NCBI GenBank assembly: GCA_017380435.1
Contig: JAFODZ010000017.1
Span: forward strand, 1-36,094
Length of the DNA stretch: 36,094 nucleotides
Origin: Oscillospiraceae bacterium
Lineage (GTDB): Bacteria > Bacillota > Clostridia > Oscillospirales > Oscillospiraceae
Reading direction: 5' to 3'
In this document: in pieces, positions 23,538 to 31,702 of the stretch
Position numbering within the stretch: position 1 is the first letter of the stretch
Layout: every line of letters starts with the position of its first letter
The notes under the pieces: generated by a model
Told to the model about the DNA's origin: nothing
What the model saw: only the letters and a program-made list of their open reading frames with translations
The model's database searches: none
Translations under genes and position numbers: made by a program

Positions 23538-24974
23538 TTATTCACCAATCCTTCCCATTACCATACGGGAGTTGCCGCCAAATTTTGTGACATCCTCCGT
23601 GGCAATACCCAGTTCTTTGGAAATCAGCTCCATTACATAGGGGCCGCAGAAGCCGCCCTGGCACCGGCCCATACCGCTTCTTGTGCGGCGTTTGACGCCG
23701 TCGATATCGGTGGCGGCGGGGTTGCTGCGAATGGCGTCGAGGATCTCGCCCTCGGTTACGGTTTCGCAGCGGCAGACGATCTTGCCAAATTCCGGATGCT
23801 CCTGGATGTAGGCATTCTTCTGCTCATCGTCCATTTCCCGGAAAGCGTGGAAATTCTTCCGCTTGCCATTCCAGTTTTCTTTTTCCGTCAAAGCAAGGCC
23901 TTGCTCCTGCAGAATGTTGACTAAGTATTTGGCAATGGATACGCAGCAGGTCAGACCGGGGGAATCGATCGCACCGGCGTGAACCAGACCGGGAACGGTA
24001 TCGGATGCTTTGAGAATGAATTCGCCGCCCTTGGTGGAGGCACGCACACCGGTGAAGGAGGTGATGACCTGGCGGAAATTGACGGAAGGTACGCTCTTGG
24101 CTGCCAGCCGCTCCACAATGCCCAGACCTTCGGGTGTGGTATCCTTGCTCACAGGGGTTTCTACCACTTGGGCGGTGGGGCCTACCAGCAGGTTGCCGTC
24201 AACGGTGGGGGAAACCAGAATGCCTTTGCCTTCAACGGTGGGGCATTGGAACAGGGTGTGGCTGACACGACCGCCTTCGGCCTTGTCCAGCAGCATATAT
24301 TCACCGGCCCGGGGGATGATGGTGAAGAAATCGTCGCCGGCCATACGGGCAACCGCGTCGGAGTAGCCACCGGCGCAATTAACCAGGTATTTGCCTTGGA
24401 GCTGCTCGCCTGCGGCAGAGGTTACGGTAAATACGCCGTCCTCCCGGCAGATGGATGCCACCCGGAAATTCCGGCGCAGGCTTACGCCGTTGTCCATGGC
24501 GTTGCCGATGGCAGCGATGGTCAAATCATAGGGACAGATGATACCGGCGTTGGTCACATGCAGGACCTTGGTCACAGCAGCGGACAGATTGGGTTCGATG
24601 GCTCTGGCTTCGTCGCCGGAGAGGACCTTCAGACCGGGGATGTTGTTTTCCTGGCCTTGGTCGTACAGCTCCTGGATCAGCGGCTCTTCCTCAGCGGAAA
24701 AAGCGCAGACCATAGAGCCGTTGCGCTTGCAAGGCACATGAAGATCCTTGGCGGCCTCAAACAGCAGCTCCACACCGGCGGAGTTGAGTTGTGCCTTCAG
24801 TGTGCCGGGCACGGGGTCATAACCGCCGTGGACGATGCCACTGTTGGCCCGGGAAGCACCCATTGCCACATCATTTTCCTTTTCCAGTACGCAAACAGAA
24901 AGCTGGTATTTGGACAGCTCTCTGGCCAGCGTACCGCCGATTACACCGGCGCCTACAATCAATACATCATACAT
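23538..24974 (-). CDS. glpA: GlpA-like FAD-dependent glycerol-3-phosphate oxidoreductase with BFD-type [2Fe-2S] domain (478 aa)
   Basis: Oxidises sn-glycerol 3-phosphate to dihydroxyacetone phosphate (predicted). Domain order: a DAO-type FAD domain (VLIVGAGVIGGTLAREL, then GASRANSGIVHGGYDP and GVRAST), and from about residue 395 a BFD-like [2Fe-2S] domain with CRCETVTEGEI and GMGRCQGGFC. This two-domain layout is that of E. coli GlpA and its Clostridial relatives; 2-hydroxyglutarate oxidase-like function is an alternative, but GlpP upstream and DUF1667 downstream favour glycerol 3-phosphate. AAAAGGAG precedes the ATG. A strong terminator hairpin lies in the leader between glpP and this gene, where GlpP could act. 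Confidence 0.87.
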   Translation of the reverse strand: MYDVLIVGAGVIGGTLARELSKYQLSVCVLEKENDVAMGASRANSGIVHGGYDPVPGTLKAQLNSAGVELLFEAAKDLHVPCKRNGSMVCAFSAEEEPLIQELYDQGQENNIPGLKVLSGDEARAIEPNLSAAVTKVLHVTNAGIICPYDLTIAAIGNAMDNGVSLRRNFRVASICREDGVFTVTSAAGEQLQGKYLVNCAGGYSDAVARMAGDDFFTIIPRAGEYMLLDKAEGGRVSHTLFQCPTVEGKGILVSPTVDGNLLVGPTAQVVETPVSKDTTPEGLGIVERLAAKSVPSVNFRQVITSFTGVRASTKGGEFILKASDTVPGLVHAGAIDSPGLTCCVSIAKYLVNILQEQGLALTEKENWNGKRKNFHAFREMDDEQKNAYIQEHPEFGKIVCRCETVTEGEILDAIRSNPAATDIDGVKRRTRSGMGRCQGGFCGPYVMELISKELGIATEDVTKFGGNSRMVMGRIGE

Positions 24975-24999
24975 TGTTTTGCTCTCCTTTTCAAAAAAA

Positions 25000-25044
25000 G
25001 CAGGCAGAAAGCAGACGCATATTCTGCGCCTGTCTTCTGCCCGC
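25000..25044 (-). terminator. Terminator or GlpP-controlled attenuator ahead of the GlpA-like gene
   Basis: On the minus strand GCGGGCAGAA pairs with TTCTGCCTGC and the stem continues with GCGCA/TGCGT, about 20 bp in all, followed by seven T residues (24993-24999). It lies between the glpP stop (25074) and the oxidase start (24974). In B. subtilis GlpP prevents termination at such a leader hairpin before glpD when glycerol 3-phosphate is bound, so this is the expected target. Confidence 0.8.
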
Positions 25045-25073
25045 TCTCTTAATTCTCTGCGGTATATGAATTT

Positions 25074-25634
25074 TTATAACATCCAAAGGTTGGTTTTGCC
25101 TGTGGAGACGGCGGTAGCGCCGCAGCTTAAGGCTTCCGTGACCTCAGATTTCGTTTCAATCAGGCCGCCGGCGATAACCGGGATGCCGCAGTTTTCAAAT
25201 CTGCGGATGGCCTTACCAATGACGCCGGGCATAATCTCCATAAAATGGGGACTGCTGGAACGGAGCATATCCTCGATACTGTCCATCCCCTTGGAGTCCA
25301 AAGCGAAAAACCGCTGAACGGTCACAAGACCGCATTCCTTGGCATAGCGGATCAGCTGTGCCTTGGTTGAGATAATGCCATCGACGCCGCACTTGGACAG
25401 ATACCGCACAGCGGTACGATCCTTGCCCAATCCTTCGGCTAAGTCCAAATGGATGAAGATCAGCTTGCCGGCACGATGCACAGCATCCACAATATCGGCA
25501 ACGGACATCAGATCTGCGCTTAGGTGGAAAATGATCTGCGCCGGAGAATCAATGGCTTCCTGCAAAGAGTCTCGCTGGACAGCGGCAATGATGGGATTGC
25601 ATTCCAAGCATTGCATAACAAAATCCATCTGCAT
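25074..25634 (-). CDS. glpP: Glycerol-3-phosphate-responsive antiterminator GlpP (186 aa)
   Basis: An RNA-binding (beta/alpha)8-type regulator that in B. subtilis binds glycerol 3-phosphate and relieves termination in glp leaders. The sequence carries typical GlpP elements: CNPIIAAVQ, IIFHLSADL, IFIHLDLAEGLGKD, VDGIISTKAQLIRYAKECGL, PHFMEIMPGV, PVIAGGLIETK and ATAVSTGKTNLW at the end. The length fits. The start is set at the ATG at 25634, ten bases after GAGGGGAG; a GTG at 25643 is too near that site, and an ATG at 25628 is a second choice. It has its own consensus promoter and is the first gene of the operon. Confidence 0.92.
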   Translation of the reverse strand: MQMDFVMQCLECNPIIAAVQRDSLQEAIDSPAQIIFHLSADLMSVADIVDAVHRAGKLIFIHLDLAEGLGKDRTAVRYLSKCGVDGIISTKAQLIRYAKECGLVTVQRFFALDSKGMDSIEDMLRSSSPHFMEIMPGVIGKAIRRFENCGIPVIAGGLIETKSEVTEALSCGATAVSTGKTNLWML

Positions 25635-25658
25635 ACCATCCACACTCCCCTCTCGGAT

Positions 25659-25687
25659 AGTATATCGCAACAAGAAATTAATGTCAA
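25659..25687 (-). promoter_or_regulatory. Promoter of glpP operon
   Basis: On the minus strand TTGACA (25687-25682), 17-base spacer, TATACT (25664-25659). It is back to back with the promoter of the GpsA-like gene. Confidence 0.88.
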
Positions 25688-25703
25688 TGTTCCATTCTGC
25701 GGA

Positions 25704-25732
25704 TTGACATATAAAAATGAATTTTTTATAAT
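25704..25732 (+). promoter_or_regulatory. Consensus promoter of the GpsA-like gene
   Basis: TTGACA (25704-25709), 17-base spacer, TATAAT (25727-25732): full consensus in both boxes. Its -35 and that of glpP form the inverted repeat TGTCAAT / ATTGACA with 14 bases between. Confidence 0.92.
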
Positions 25733-25797
25733 AAAAACAAAGAGAAAAAGCAACCGGAAACCGCAAAAATCAAGAAAACGGGAAAGGAAGAAATTCT

Positions 25798-26850
25798 ATG
25801 GCAATCGTAACGATCATCGGTTCGGGCATGATGGGTTCTGCGCTGGCATTCCCCGCCCGGGAGAATGGCAATGAGGTGCGTTTGGTGGGAACCCATTTGG
25901 ATCGGCAGATCATTGATGTATGCCGGGCTACCGGTCAGCATCCCAAATTTGAACGCCCCTTCCCCGCAGGCGTGCAGTACTACCAAATCGAGGAAGTGGA
26001 AGATGCCATTCGGGGAGCGGATATGATCATCGGCGGTGTTTCCAGCTTTGGCGTGGAGTGGTTTGGCGAGGAGATCCTGCCTAAAATTCCCAGCCATATT
26101 CCCGTTCTGACAGTCACAAAGGGACTTATGGATACTGCTGACGGTAAGCTGCTGACCTACCCCGATATTTGGCAGAAAAAGCTGGAGAAAATCGGGCATA
26201 AATTGTCCCTTAACGCTATCGGTGGACCTTGCACCAGCTATGAGCTGGTGGCTCACGATCAGACCGAGGTGGCTTTTTGCGGCAAGGATTTGAAAATCCT
26301 GGAGAAAATGAAGCAAATTATGGCCACGGACTATTACCACATCAGCCTTTCTACCGATGTGGTGGGAATTGAAAGCGCCGTGGCGCTGAAAAATGGCTAT
26401 GCATTGGGTATTGCCTTGACCATTGGCTTGAATCAGAAGGAATTTGGCTTGGAAAGTCCGCTGCATTTTAACTCCCAGGCGGCTATTTTCGGGCAGGCGG
26501 TGAAGGAGATGTATAAGCTCCTGGCCTACCAGGGCGCAGCTACCCTGGAAAATATGGTGGTGGGCTATGGCGACCTGTATGTGACTGTTTACGGCGGCAG
26601 AACCCGTCTGGTGGGCATTCTGCTGGGTAGAGGTTTGGATATTGACCAGGCACGGCAGGAGCTGAACGGCGTGACGCTGGAATCGCTGGTGGTTGCCGAG
26701 CGAGTGGCCCGGGCAATCCGCATTGCCGCAGAGCGGGGCGTTTTGAACGCTGGCGACTTCCCCCTTTTGATGCATGTGGATGATATCATCTGCCGCAAGC
26801 AGGCAGTAAATATTCCTTGGGAAGACTTTACATTTGTATATGAAGGATAA
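25798..26850 (+). CDS. GpsA-like NAD(P)-dependent glycerol-3-phosphate dehydrogenase (350 aa)
   Basis: A two-domain dehydrogenase: N-terminal Rossmann fold with IGSGMMGSALAFP (residues 7-19), VTKGLM, and IGGPCTSYELVA where GpsA has GPNLAxE, then a helical C-terminal domain with GIESAVALKNGYALGIA (catalytic Lys in ALKN) and GYGDLYVTVYGGRTR. The family makes sn-glycerol 3-phosphate from dihydroxyacetone phosphate. Several core motifs differ from housekeeping GpsA (GGVSSFGVEW for the usual VPSQ-like motif), so it may be a catabolic or specialised paralogue. Its promoter is the strongest in the window, divergent from glpP. AAAGGAAG precedes the start codon. Confidence 0.85.
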   Translation: MAIVTIIGSGMMGSALAFPARENGNEVRLVGTHLDRQIIDVCRATGQHPKFERPFPAGVQYYQIEEVEDAIRGADMIIGGVSSFGVEWFGEEILPKIPSHIPVLTVTKGLMDTADGKLLTYPDIWQKKLEKIGHKLSLNAIGGPCTSYELVAHDQTEVAFCGKDLKILEKMKQIMATDYYHISLSTDVVGIESAVALKNGYALGIALTIGLNQKEFGLESPLHFNSQAAIFGQAVKEMYKLLAYQGAATLENMVVGYGDLYVTVYGGRTRLVGILLGRGLDIDQARQELNGVTLESLVVAERVARAIRIAAERGVLNAGDFPLLMHVDDIICRKQAVNIPWEDFTFVYEG

Positions 26851-26853
26851 TTC

Positions 26854-26883
26854 AAAAAACCGACCCATTTTGGGTCGGTTTTT
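26854..26883. terminator. Bidirectional terminator between convergent genes
   Basis: AAAACCGACCC-attt-TGGGTCGGTTTTT with A-run on the left and T-run on the right. It serves the GpsA-like gene and the methyltransferase gene on the other strand. Confidence 0.95.
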
Positions 26884-26889
26884 AGTGAT

Positions 26890-27480
26890 TTATAATGCTT
26901 TTTGCCCGCCTACTTGGTACATTTTATCGTCAGAAATAACGGTTTTTACCTGCAAATAAGGGGCAAATAACTCTTTTAAACTCTCGGCAGACATCAGTCC
27001 GTTGGAAACTTTGGAAGCAGCGCCCTTGTGATGGCCGTCAATGGCCTCCCGGCTCATGCCGTGGGCAATGGTGAGATGGCCGCCCTCTTTCAGCAAGCCT
27101 GCCAGGGTTGCGATCAGTCCCGCAGGATCGGGAAAGTGGGGAAAGGCGTTATAGACCACGATCCGGTCAAATTTACGGTCAAAGGCGTATTCTTCCACAT
27201 CGCCGCAAATAACCTGCACCCGGGGTTCGGCAGCATATTTTTCCCGGGCAATTTGCGCCATAGCCGGGGAGATGTCAATGCCGGTGACGGAGGAAACATC
27301 CCGTTGCAGGTAGTAGTCAAACATCACGCCCGTACCGCAGGCTACATCCAAAATATCCATATCCTCGCCAACCTGGGCGTTATCCAGAATGATGCCGATA
27401 ATGGCATCGCTTTTGATCATTTCCGCATCCCAGGTGGGGGCACAGTGATCGAAAAATTCGATAATATCCTGTTTTTTCAT
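26890..27480 (-). CDS. Class I SAM-dependent methyltransferase (UbiE-like, 196 aa)
   Basis: A soluble methyltransferase with the Rossmann-type SAM site: motif I ILDVACGTGVMF near residue 43, motif II acidic residue in VTGIDISPAMAQIA, motif III CGDVEEYAF, and VYNAFPHF as motif IV region. The opening IIEFFDHCAPTWD is common in small Clostridial methyltransferases. It is the last gene of the FecBCD-type operon, 15 bases after the binding protein gene, with AGGAGA before the start codon. The substrate is unknown. Its place suggests that it modifies or processes the imported chelate (metallophore, tetrapyrrole or the like), which is inference. Confidence 0.85.
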   Translation of the reverse strand: MKKQDIIEFFDHCAPTWDAEMIKSDAIIGIILDNAQVGEDMDILDVACGTGVMFDYYLQRDVSSVTGIDISPAMAQIAREKYAAEPRVQVICGDVEEYAFDRKFDRIVVYNAFPHFPDPAGLIATLAGLLKEGGHLTIAHGMSREAIDGHHKGAASKVSNGLMSAESLKELFAPYLQVKTVISDDKMYQVGGQKAL

Positions 27481-27495
27481 AGGATTCTCCTGATT

Positions 27496-28659
27496 TTATT
27501 CAAAAAAGTTGCTGGTATCGATTTTTTGGTAGCCGCCGAAGCTGGAGGGGCAGGCAAAAATCTCTTCTGCCAGCTCCACACCCAAAAATGCCTTTGTTAC
27601 TTCGTTGGCTTTGGCGGTTAAATCAATGTCGGCAAAGACCTCGGGATAAACGGTTTTGGCAATAAACCAGGTGTTGATGAGGGCAATTTCATAGTTGGTA
27701 TAGTAGGCGTTGTAGGCCATTTCCAAATATACCTCTCCGGTTTGCCAGGCTTTGCAGGTGTCAAACATCGTGGGATCTTCGGCAAACAGCGGCTTGATGT
27801 TTTTGACCGCCGCGGCGTCCATAATGATAATATCCATATTTTCGCCCAAGGACACGAATTTTTCTTGCTCAATGGGGCCGACACCCTGCATTCCCAGGCC
27901 GCTGACCGCGTTTTTCACGCCTGCCACCTGGAAAGAGATGTAGTTTTCCGCAGTCATCAAATGGTTGGTAGTACCCCAGTTACCCAGACCGCACACATAT
28001 ACGCTGGGTTTTTCTTCCTCCGGAATGCTGGCGACCTTGGCTTCGATGGCGGCTTTTTCATCCGCAATGAACTTCACAAGGCTGGCGGCTTTTTCTTCTT
28101 TGCCGAAGATTTTGCCAAGCAGCTCCATAGAACCGGTAAACTTCTCGTCAAAAACGCTGTTAGGACCGGAGCTTAAGGTGATAACGGGAATGCCCAACTG
28201 CTCCTGCAAGACATTGGATTTATCCACATCCTCAAACTCAGAAATCACAATATCCGGGTTGCAGGAGAGAATTTTTTCTGCCTCTGCCGTCTGCGCCATA
28301 GGGCCGCCTACACCGCAGGAGGGAAGGGCTTGAAAGGCTTCTCCATATGCCATCACATAGGGACGGGCAACGGAATCAAACATTTGCGGACGCTCAGACA
28401 GGCTGGTATTGTCGATGTCCTCAACGCCGGCAAGGGCAGAAACATCGCCAATGTAGCTGTACATCCGCAGCGCGCCGGCACCAATACAAACCACCCGCTC
28501 ATAGCTGCCGGGAATGACACGCACTTCCCGGCCAATCATATCGGTGACGGTGACGGCTTCCTTCGATTCCGGTTCGATTGCATTTTGCGGCCCGCAGGCG
28601 CACAGGGAAAAAGCCATAAGAAAAACCAGCAGCATAGCAAACATTTTTTTAGCGTTCAT
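27496..28659 (-). CDS. ABC transporter substrate-binding lipoprotein (iron/metal-chelate, TroA-like, 387 aa)
   Basis: Extracytoplasmic binding protein of a FecBCD-type importer. The signal peptide ends in the lipobox LCAC (Cys22). The mature protein starts with [20 protein letters not shown], the typical first strand of periplasmic binding proteins for siderophores, haem and cobalamin, and [11 protein letters not shown]. It ends without membrane segments. The start overlaps the end of the ATPase gene by 11 bases and has TAGGAGG as ribosome binding site. Likely ligand: ferric siderophore or another metal chelate; binding-site residues cannot be read with certainty. Relatives also carry molybdate or tungstate. 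Confidence 0.88.
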   Translation of the reverse strand: MNAKKMFAMLLVFLMAFSLCACGPQNAIEPESKEAVTVTDMIGREVRVIPGSYERVVCIGAGALRMYSYIGDVSALAGVEDIDNTSLSERPQMFDSVARPYVMAYGEAFQALPSCGVGGPMAQTAEAEKILSCNPDIVISEFEDVDKSNVLQEQLGIPVITLSSGPNSVFDEKFTGSMELLGKIFGKEEKAASLVKFIADEKAAIEAKVASIPEEEKPSVYVCGLGNWGTTNHLMTAENYISFQVAGVKNAVSGLGMQGVGPIEQEKFVSLGENMDIIIMDAAAVKNIKPLFAEDPTMFDTCKAWQTGEVYLEMAYNAYYTNYEIALINTWFIAKTVYPEVFADIDLTAKANEVTKAFLGVELAEEIFACPSSFGGYQKIDTSNFFE

Positions 28660-29416
28660 AATGATATCCTCCTAATATTACTTTTTGATTATCGATCTGG
28701 GTGATTTTTACATTTATATCGTAAATATCCCGGATGACCTCTTCGGTGAAGATCTCTTTTCCTCCGGCGTATTTCACAACGCCGTCCTTCATAAAGAAAA
28801 ATTTATCTCCAAAATAGAGGGCTTGGTTTAAATCGTGCAGGGAAGAAAGAATGCTGATATTTTTCTCCCTTGCCAGTTGCTTTGCCTCTTGGATAATCAA
28901 TTGCTCGTTGGCAATGTCCAAATTGCCGGTGGGTTCGTCAAAGACCATCAGTTTTGGATTCTGAGCCATAGCCCGGGCAATGGCAATTTTTTGCTTTTCG
29001 CCGCCGGACAGAGCCTCGGCGCTGCGGTTTGCAAAATCCAAAAGCTGCATATCCTCCAGAATTTTCTCCACCGCCATATAGTCCTCCAAGCCAGCTTTCA
29101 GTCCAAAATAGGAGATGCGGCCCATCAGCACGGAATCAAATACAGTCAGATCGCCAAAGTGGATATGCTGGGGCACATAGGCAATGCGTCTTGCCCGTTC
29201 CCGGCGGGGCATTTTCAGCAGATTTTCCCCTTCAAAGGTGATTTTTCCGCTTTTCGGTTTCTCAATGCCCAAGATGTTTTTAAACAAGGTGGTTTTTCCG
29301 GAGCCGTTTTTGCCCAAAATGATGCCAATTTCCCCTTGTCCCAATTCCAAAGATGCGCCGTTTAGCACAGGATTGTTGCTGCTGTAGCGGAAATGCAAAT
29401 TATCAACTTTTAGCAT
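28649..29416 (-). CDS. ABC transporter ATP-binding protein (FecE/FhuC type, 255 aa)
   Basis: Cytoplasmic ATPase of the metal-chelate importer. Motifs: Walker [12 protein letters not shown]-loop AYVPQH, signature [14 protein letters not shown], Walker [13 protein letters not shown], switch His in LHDLNQAL. The FecE-like subfamily is indicated by the AYVPQH and HDLNQAL wording and by the neighbours. The start is set at 29416, where AAAGGAGA lies eight bases upstream, overlapping the end of the permease gene by seven bases. Further upstream in-frame codons belong to the permease. The three transporter genes overlap one another, so they are translationally coupled. Confidence 0.93.
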   Translation of the reverse strand: MLKVDNLHFRYSSNNPVLNGASLELGQGEIGIILGKNGSGKTTLFKNILGIEKPKSGKITFEGENLLKMPRRERARRIAYVPQHIHFGDLTVFDSVLMGRISYFGLKAGLEDYMAVEKILEDMQLLDFANRSAEALSGGEKQKIAIARAMAQNPKLMVFDEPTGNLDIANEQLIIQEAKQLAREKNISILSSLHDLNQALYFGDKFFFMKDGVVKYAGGKEIFTEEVIRDIYDINVKITQIDNQKVILGGYHYER

Positions 29417-30477
29417 TTGTGATTCTCCTTTCTGCTGAAAATAATCGCAATAAAGAAAGGAGCACCCAAAAGGGAGGTGATTGCGCCCACAGGCAGAGCA
29501 GAGCCGCTGCCGAGGCATCGGGAGGCGGTGTCTGCCAACAGCAGAAGCAGGCTGCCGCTTAAACAGGAAACGGGGATTGTTACCCGGTGATCCTGCCCTA
29601 ACAGCTTTTTCGTGACATGGGGGCAGATGATGCCCACAAAACCGATGACACCCAGGAAAGAGACACAAACTGCAGTAATCACAGAAGCCAGCAGCAGGGA
29701 AACAAACCGCAGCCGTTCCACACGGATGCCCATGGTTTTGGCGGTGGCCTCACCGCTGAGCAAGGCGTTGTATTTCCAGGCCATGAGCATAAAAAAGACA
29801 ATGCCTACGATTACCGTTGCCAGCATGATCCAGTCGGTGGCGTAGGATGCCCGGCCTAAGTCGCCGAAGCTCCAAACCACCGCAGCGGAAAGTCCCACAT
29901 CGGTGGCGTAAAACTGCAAAATGGAAGTGGCTGCTGTCCAAACAGAGCCGATGGCGATGCCCGCCAGCACAACTACATTAGGGGAAAAGGAACGCAGCGT
30001 ACACAGTCCCAAAATCAGAAGAACCGACCCGGCAGCAAAGGCAAAGGCAAGAACGCTGGTGGCAAAGGGGTTTGCACCCACATCGAAGTTTTGAACATTG
30101 CTTCCGGTGGAAAGAAAACCGCCTGCAAAGGCGATAATAGAAAGATTTGCGCCGAAAACGGCGGCGTTGGATACGCCCAAAGTAGAGGGCGAGGCCATAG
30201 CGTTGTTGAGAGTGGTCTGCATAATCAGACCGGCAACGGAAAGACCGGCGCCGGCAATTACCGCTGCCAGCACCCGGGGAATGCGGATATTCCAAATGAT
30301 CCGATTGTGGGCGGGAGTACCCATGCCCCAAAGAGCCTGCATACCTTCCCGAAGGGTCATATTGGATGAGCCGACAAACAGGCAGCAAACTGCCAGCATT
30401 GCTACGGCAATTATGAGTAAAAAGATCACCAGGCGGTTTTTTCGCCGTATCTTTTGCATTTTCAGCATACTGTCCAT
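29410..30477 (-). CDS. FecCD-family ABC transporter permease (355 aa)
   Basis: Integral membrane subunit of the importer. A long hydrophobic protein with about nine or ten membrane segments, beginning [20 protein letters not shown]. Family marks are [21 protein letters not shown] (residues about 63-83), the ASPSTLGVS loop, and [15 protein letters not shown], the cytoplasmic coupling helix that meets the ATPase. The length is normal for FecCD permeases, and a single permease gene implies a homodimer. It is the first gene of the operon, with AGGAGA before the ATG and a promoter at 30510-30538. Confidence 0.93.
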   Translation of the reverse strand: MDSMLKMQKIRRKNRLVIFLLIIAVAMLAVCCLFVGSSNMTLREGMQALWGMGTPAHNRIIWNIRIPRVLAAVIAGAGLSVAGLIMQTTLNNAMASPSTLGVSNAAVFGANLSIIAFAGGFLSTGSNVQNFDVGANPFATSVLAFAFAAGSVLLILGLCTLRSFSPNVVVLAGIAIGSVWTAATSILQFYATDVGLSAAVVWSFGDLGRASYATDWIMLATVIVGIVFFMLMAWKYNALLSGEATAKTMGIRVERLRFVSLLLASVITAVCVSFLGVIGFVGIICPHVTKKLLGQDHRVTIPVSCLSGSLLLLLADTASRCLGSGSALPVGAITSLLGAPFFIAIIFSRKENHKC

Positions 30478-30509
30478 GGGATTCTCCTAAAGCGTTGGAT
30501 TCTGGGGGA

Positions 30510-30538
30510 ATTATAGCACGAAAAAAATGACAATGTAA
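30510..30538 (-). promoter_or_regulatory. Promoter of the FecBCD-methyltransferase operon
   Basis: On the minus strand TTACAT (30538-30533), 17-base spacer, TATAAT (30515-30510). No clear Fur box is seen within it. Confidence 0.7.
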
Positions 30539-30596
30539 GCCCCCGGGGGGGATGGAAATTGGATATTTGCTTGCCAAGGCCGGTAAAATATGGTAG

Positions 30597-30602
30597 TATA
30601 AT
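30597..30602 (+). promoter_or_regulatory. -10 box of the aldose epimerase gene
   Basis: TATAAT 30 bases before the start codon. TTGCCA (30571-30576) is 20 bases upstream, too far for a standard -35. Confidence 0.45.
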
Positions 30603-30631
30603 AATCAGAAAACTGTGGAAGGAGCATGACT

Positions 30632-31501
30632 ATGCTGCTGATGATCCAAAATGAGCATCTGTGTGTGACGGTGGATACTCTGGGGGCGGAAATGATGAGC
30701 CTTCGCTCGGCCGAGGGCATTGAGTATTTATGGCAAGGCGATTCGGCCTATTGGTCTGACCGTTCTCCGCTGTTGTTTCCTTATATCGGTCGGCTTACGA
30801 ATAATAGCTATTGCTATCAAGGAAAACAGTACCCTATGGAGCTTCACGGTTTTGCCAGCAAGCTGGAGTTTGAGCCGGTAGAGCAGGGAATCGACTATGT
30901 GATTTTGGAACTTCGCAGCACCATCGTGACCATTGCCCGATATCCTTTTGATTTTACCCTTCGGGTGATATATGCTCTGAACCGCAACAAAGTGGAGATC
31001 GTTTATCAGGTGGAAAATCGCGGCAGCCGGTATATGCCCTTTGCTATTGGCGGTCATCCCGGATTCCGGGTTCCTTTGATAGAGGGAGAGGAATTTACCG
31101 ATTACGAGCTGGAGTTCACCCACGCCTGCAAGCCGGATCGGATTCTTTTTACACCAACGGTGTTTGTAAGCGGCAAGCAAGAACCCAGCAATTTTGAGAA
31201 AAAGCTGGATCTGCGCCACGATTTGTTTGATGACGATGCCATTATTTTAAAGAATATGTGCCGGGAAGTCACTTTGCGTTCCAAGCGCTCCCACAGGGGC
31301 GTGTGTGTCAGTTATCCGGATATGCCTTATGTGGGTTTTTGGCATTTGGATAAGACCGATGCACCCTATGTGTGCATTGAACCCTGGAGCAGCCTGCCGT
31401 CCCGACAGGATATTGTGGAGGATATTGCCTGCCAAAGCGATTTGATCCACCTTGCTCCGGGAAAATCTTACGAAAACCAATGGTCTATTACCGTATTTTG
31501 A
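30632..31501 (+). CDS. Aldose 1-epimerase family protein (LacX-like, 289 aa)
   Basis: A galactose-mutarotase-fold enzyme predicted to interconvert the alpha and beta anomers of a sugar or sugar phosphate. The sequence follows the LacX group: LGAEMMSLRSAEGIEYLWQG, LLFPYIGRL, ELHGFASKLEF with the substrate histidine, GGHPGFRVPL with the second histidine, and CIEPWSSLPSRQD with the catalytic-base Glu region. The start at 30632 is seven bases after AAGGAG; the in-frame ATG at 30626 is one base from that site. The length fits the family. A single-gene unit with its own terminator; no lac or gal genes are adjacent. Confidence 0.87.
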   Translation: MLLMIQNEHLCVTVDTLGAEMMSLRSAEGIEYLWQGDSAYWSDRSPLLFPYIGRLTNNSYCYQGKQYPMELHGFASKLEFEPVEQGIDYVILELRSTIVTIARYPFDFTLRVIYALNRNKVEIVYQVENRGSRYMPFAIGGHPGFRVPLIEGEEFTDYELEFTHACKPDRILFTPTVFVSGKQEPSNFEKKLDLRHDLFDDDAIILKNMCREVTLRSKRSHRGVCVSYPDMPYVGFWHLDKTDAPYVCIEPWSSLPSRQDIVEDIACQSDLIHLAPGKSYENQWSITVF

Positions 31502-31507
31502 TATAGC

Positions 31508-31540
31508 AAAGGCCGCTGACCTACGGGTCAGCGGCCTTTT
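31508..31540 (+). terminator. Terminator of the epimerase gene
   Basis: AAAGGCCGCTGACC-tacg-GGTCAGCGGCCTTTT: a perfect 14-bp stem. Confidence 0.95.
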
Positions 31541-31564
31541 GAGTGTGTGTCCAATAAGCTTCCC

Positions 31565-31697
31565 TTGCCATTCCGAGGAGCACAGCGACGAGGGAATCTC
31601 ATCGAAAAATGTTACGAATTTGCCGTAAACTACATATTTATCGAAACATTCACTGCGAGATTGCCACGCCAGTTTGAGAACTGGCTCGCAATGACAC
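31565..31697. repeat. MITE/REP-like inverted-repeat element (about 133 bp)
   Basis: The outer arms TGCCATTCCGAG and CTCGCAATGACA match as an inverted repeat in 10 of 12 positions. Inner arms GGGAATCTC (31592-31600) and GAGATTGCC (31657-31665) match in 8 of 9. The right side contains the small hairpin GCCAGTT-tgag-AACTGGC. The wording is that of a dispersed palindromic element found in many Clostridia; no gene is inside. Confidence 0.7.
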
Positions 31698-31702
31698 GGT
31701 TT

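Noticed and set aside
22334-25052. Two long + strand open frames (418 and 357 codons) opposite the FAD oxidoreductase and GlpA-like genes
   Set aside because: Same cause: antisense of GC-biased coding DNA, no recognisable motifs, no ribosome binding sites, and the minus-strand genes are certain.
25726-26868. Minus-strand frame of 380 codons opposite the GpsA-like gene
   Set aside because: It crosses a full consensus promoter and the GpsA-like motifs on the + strand are convincing.
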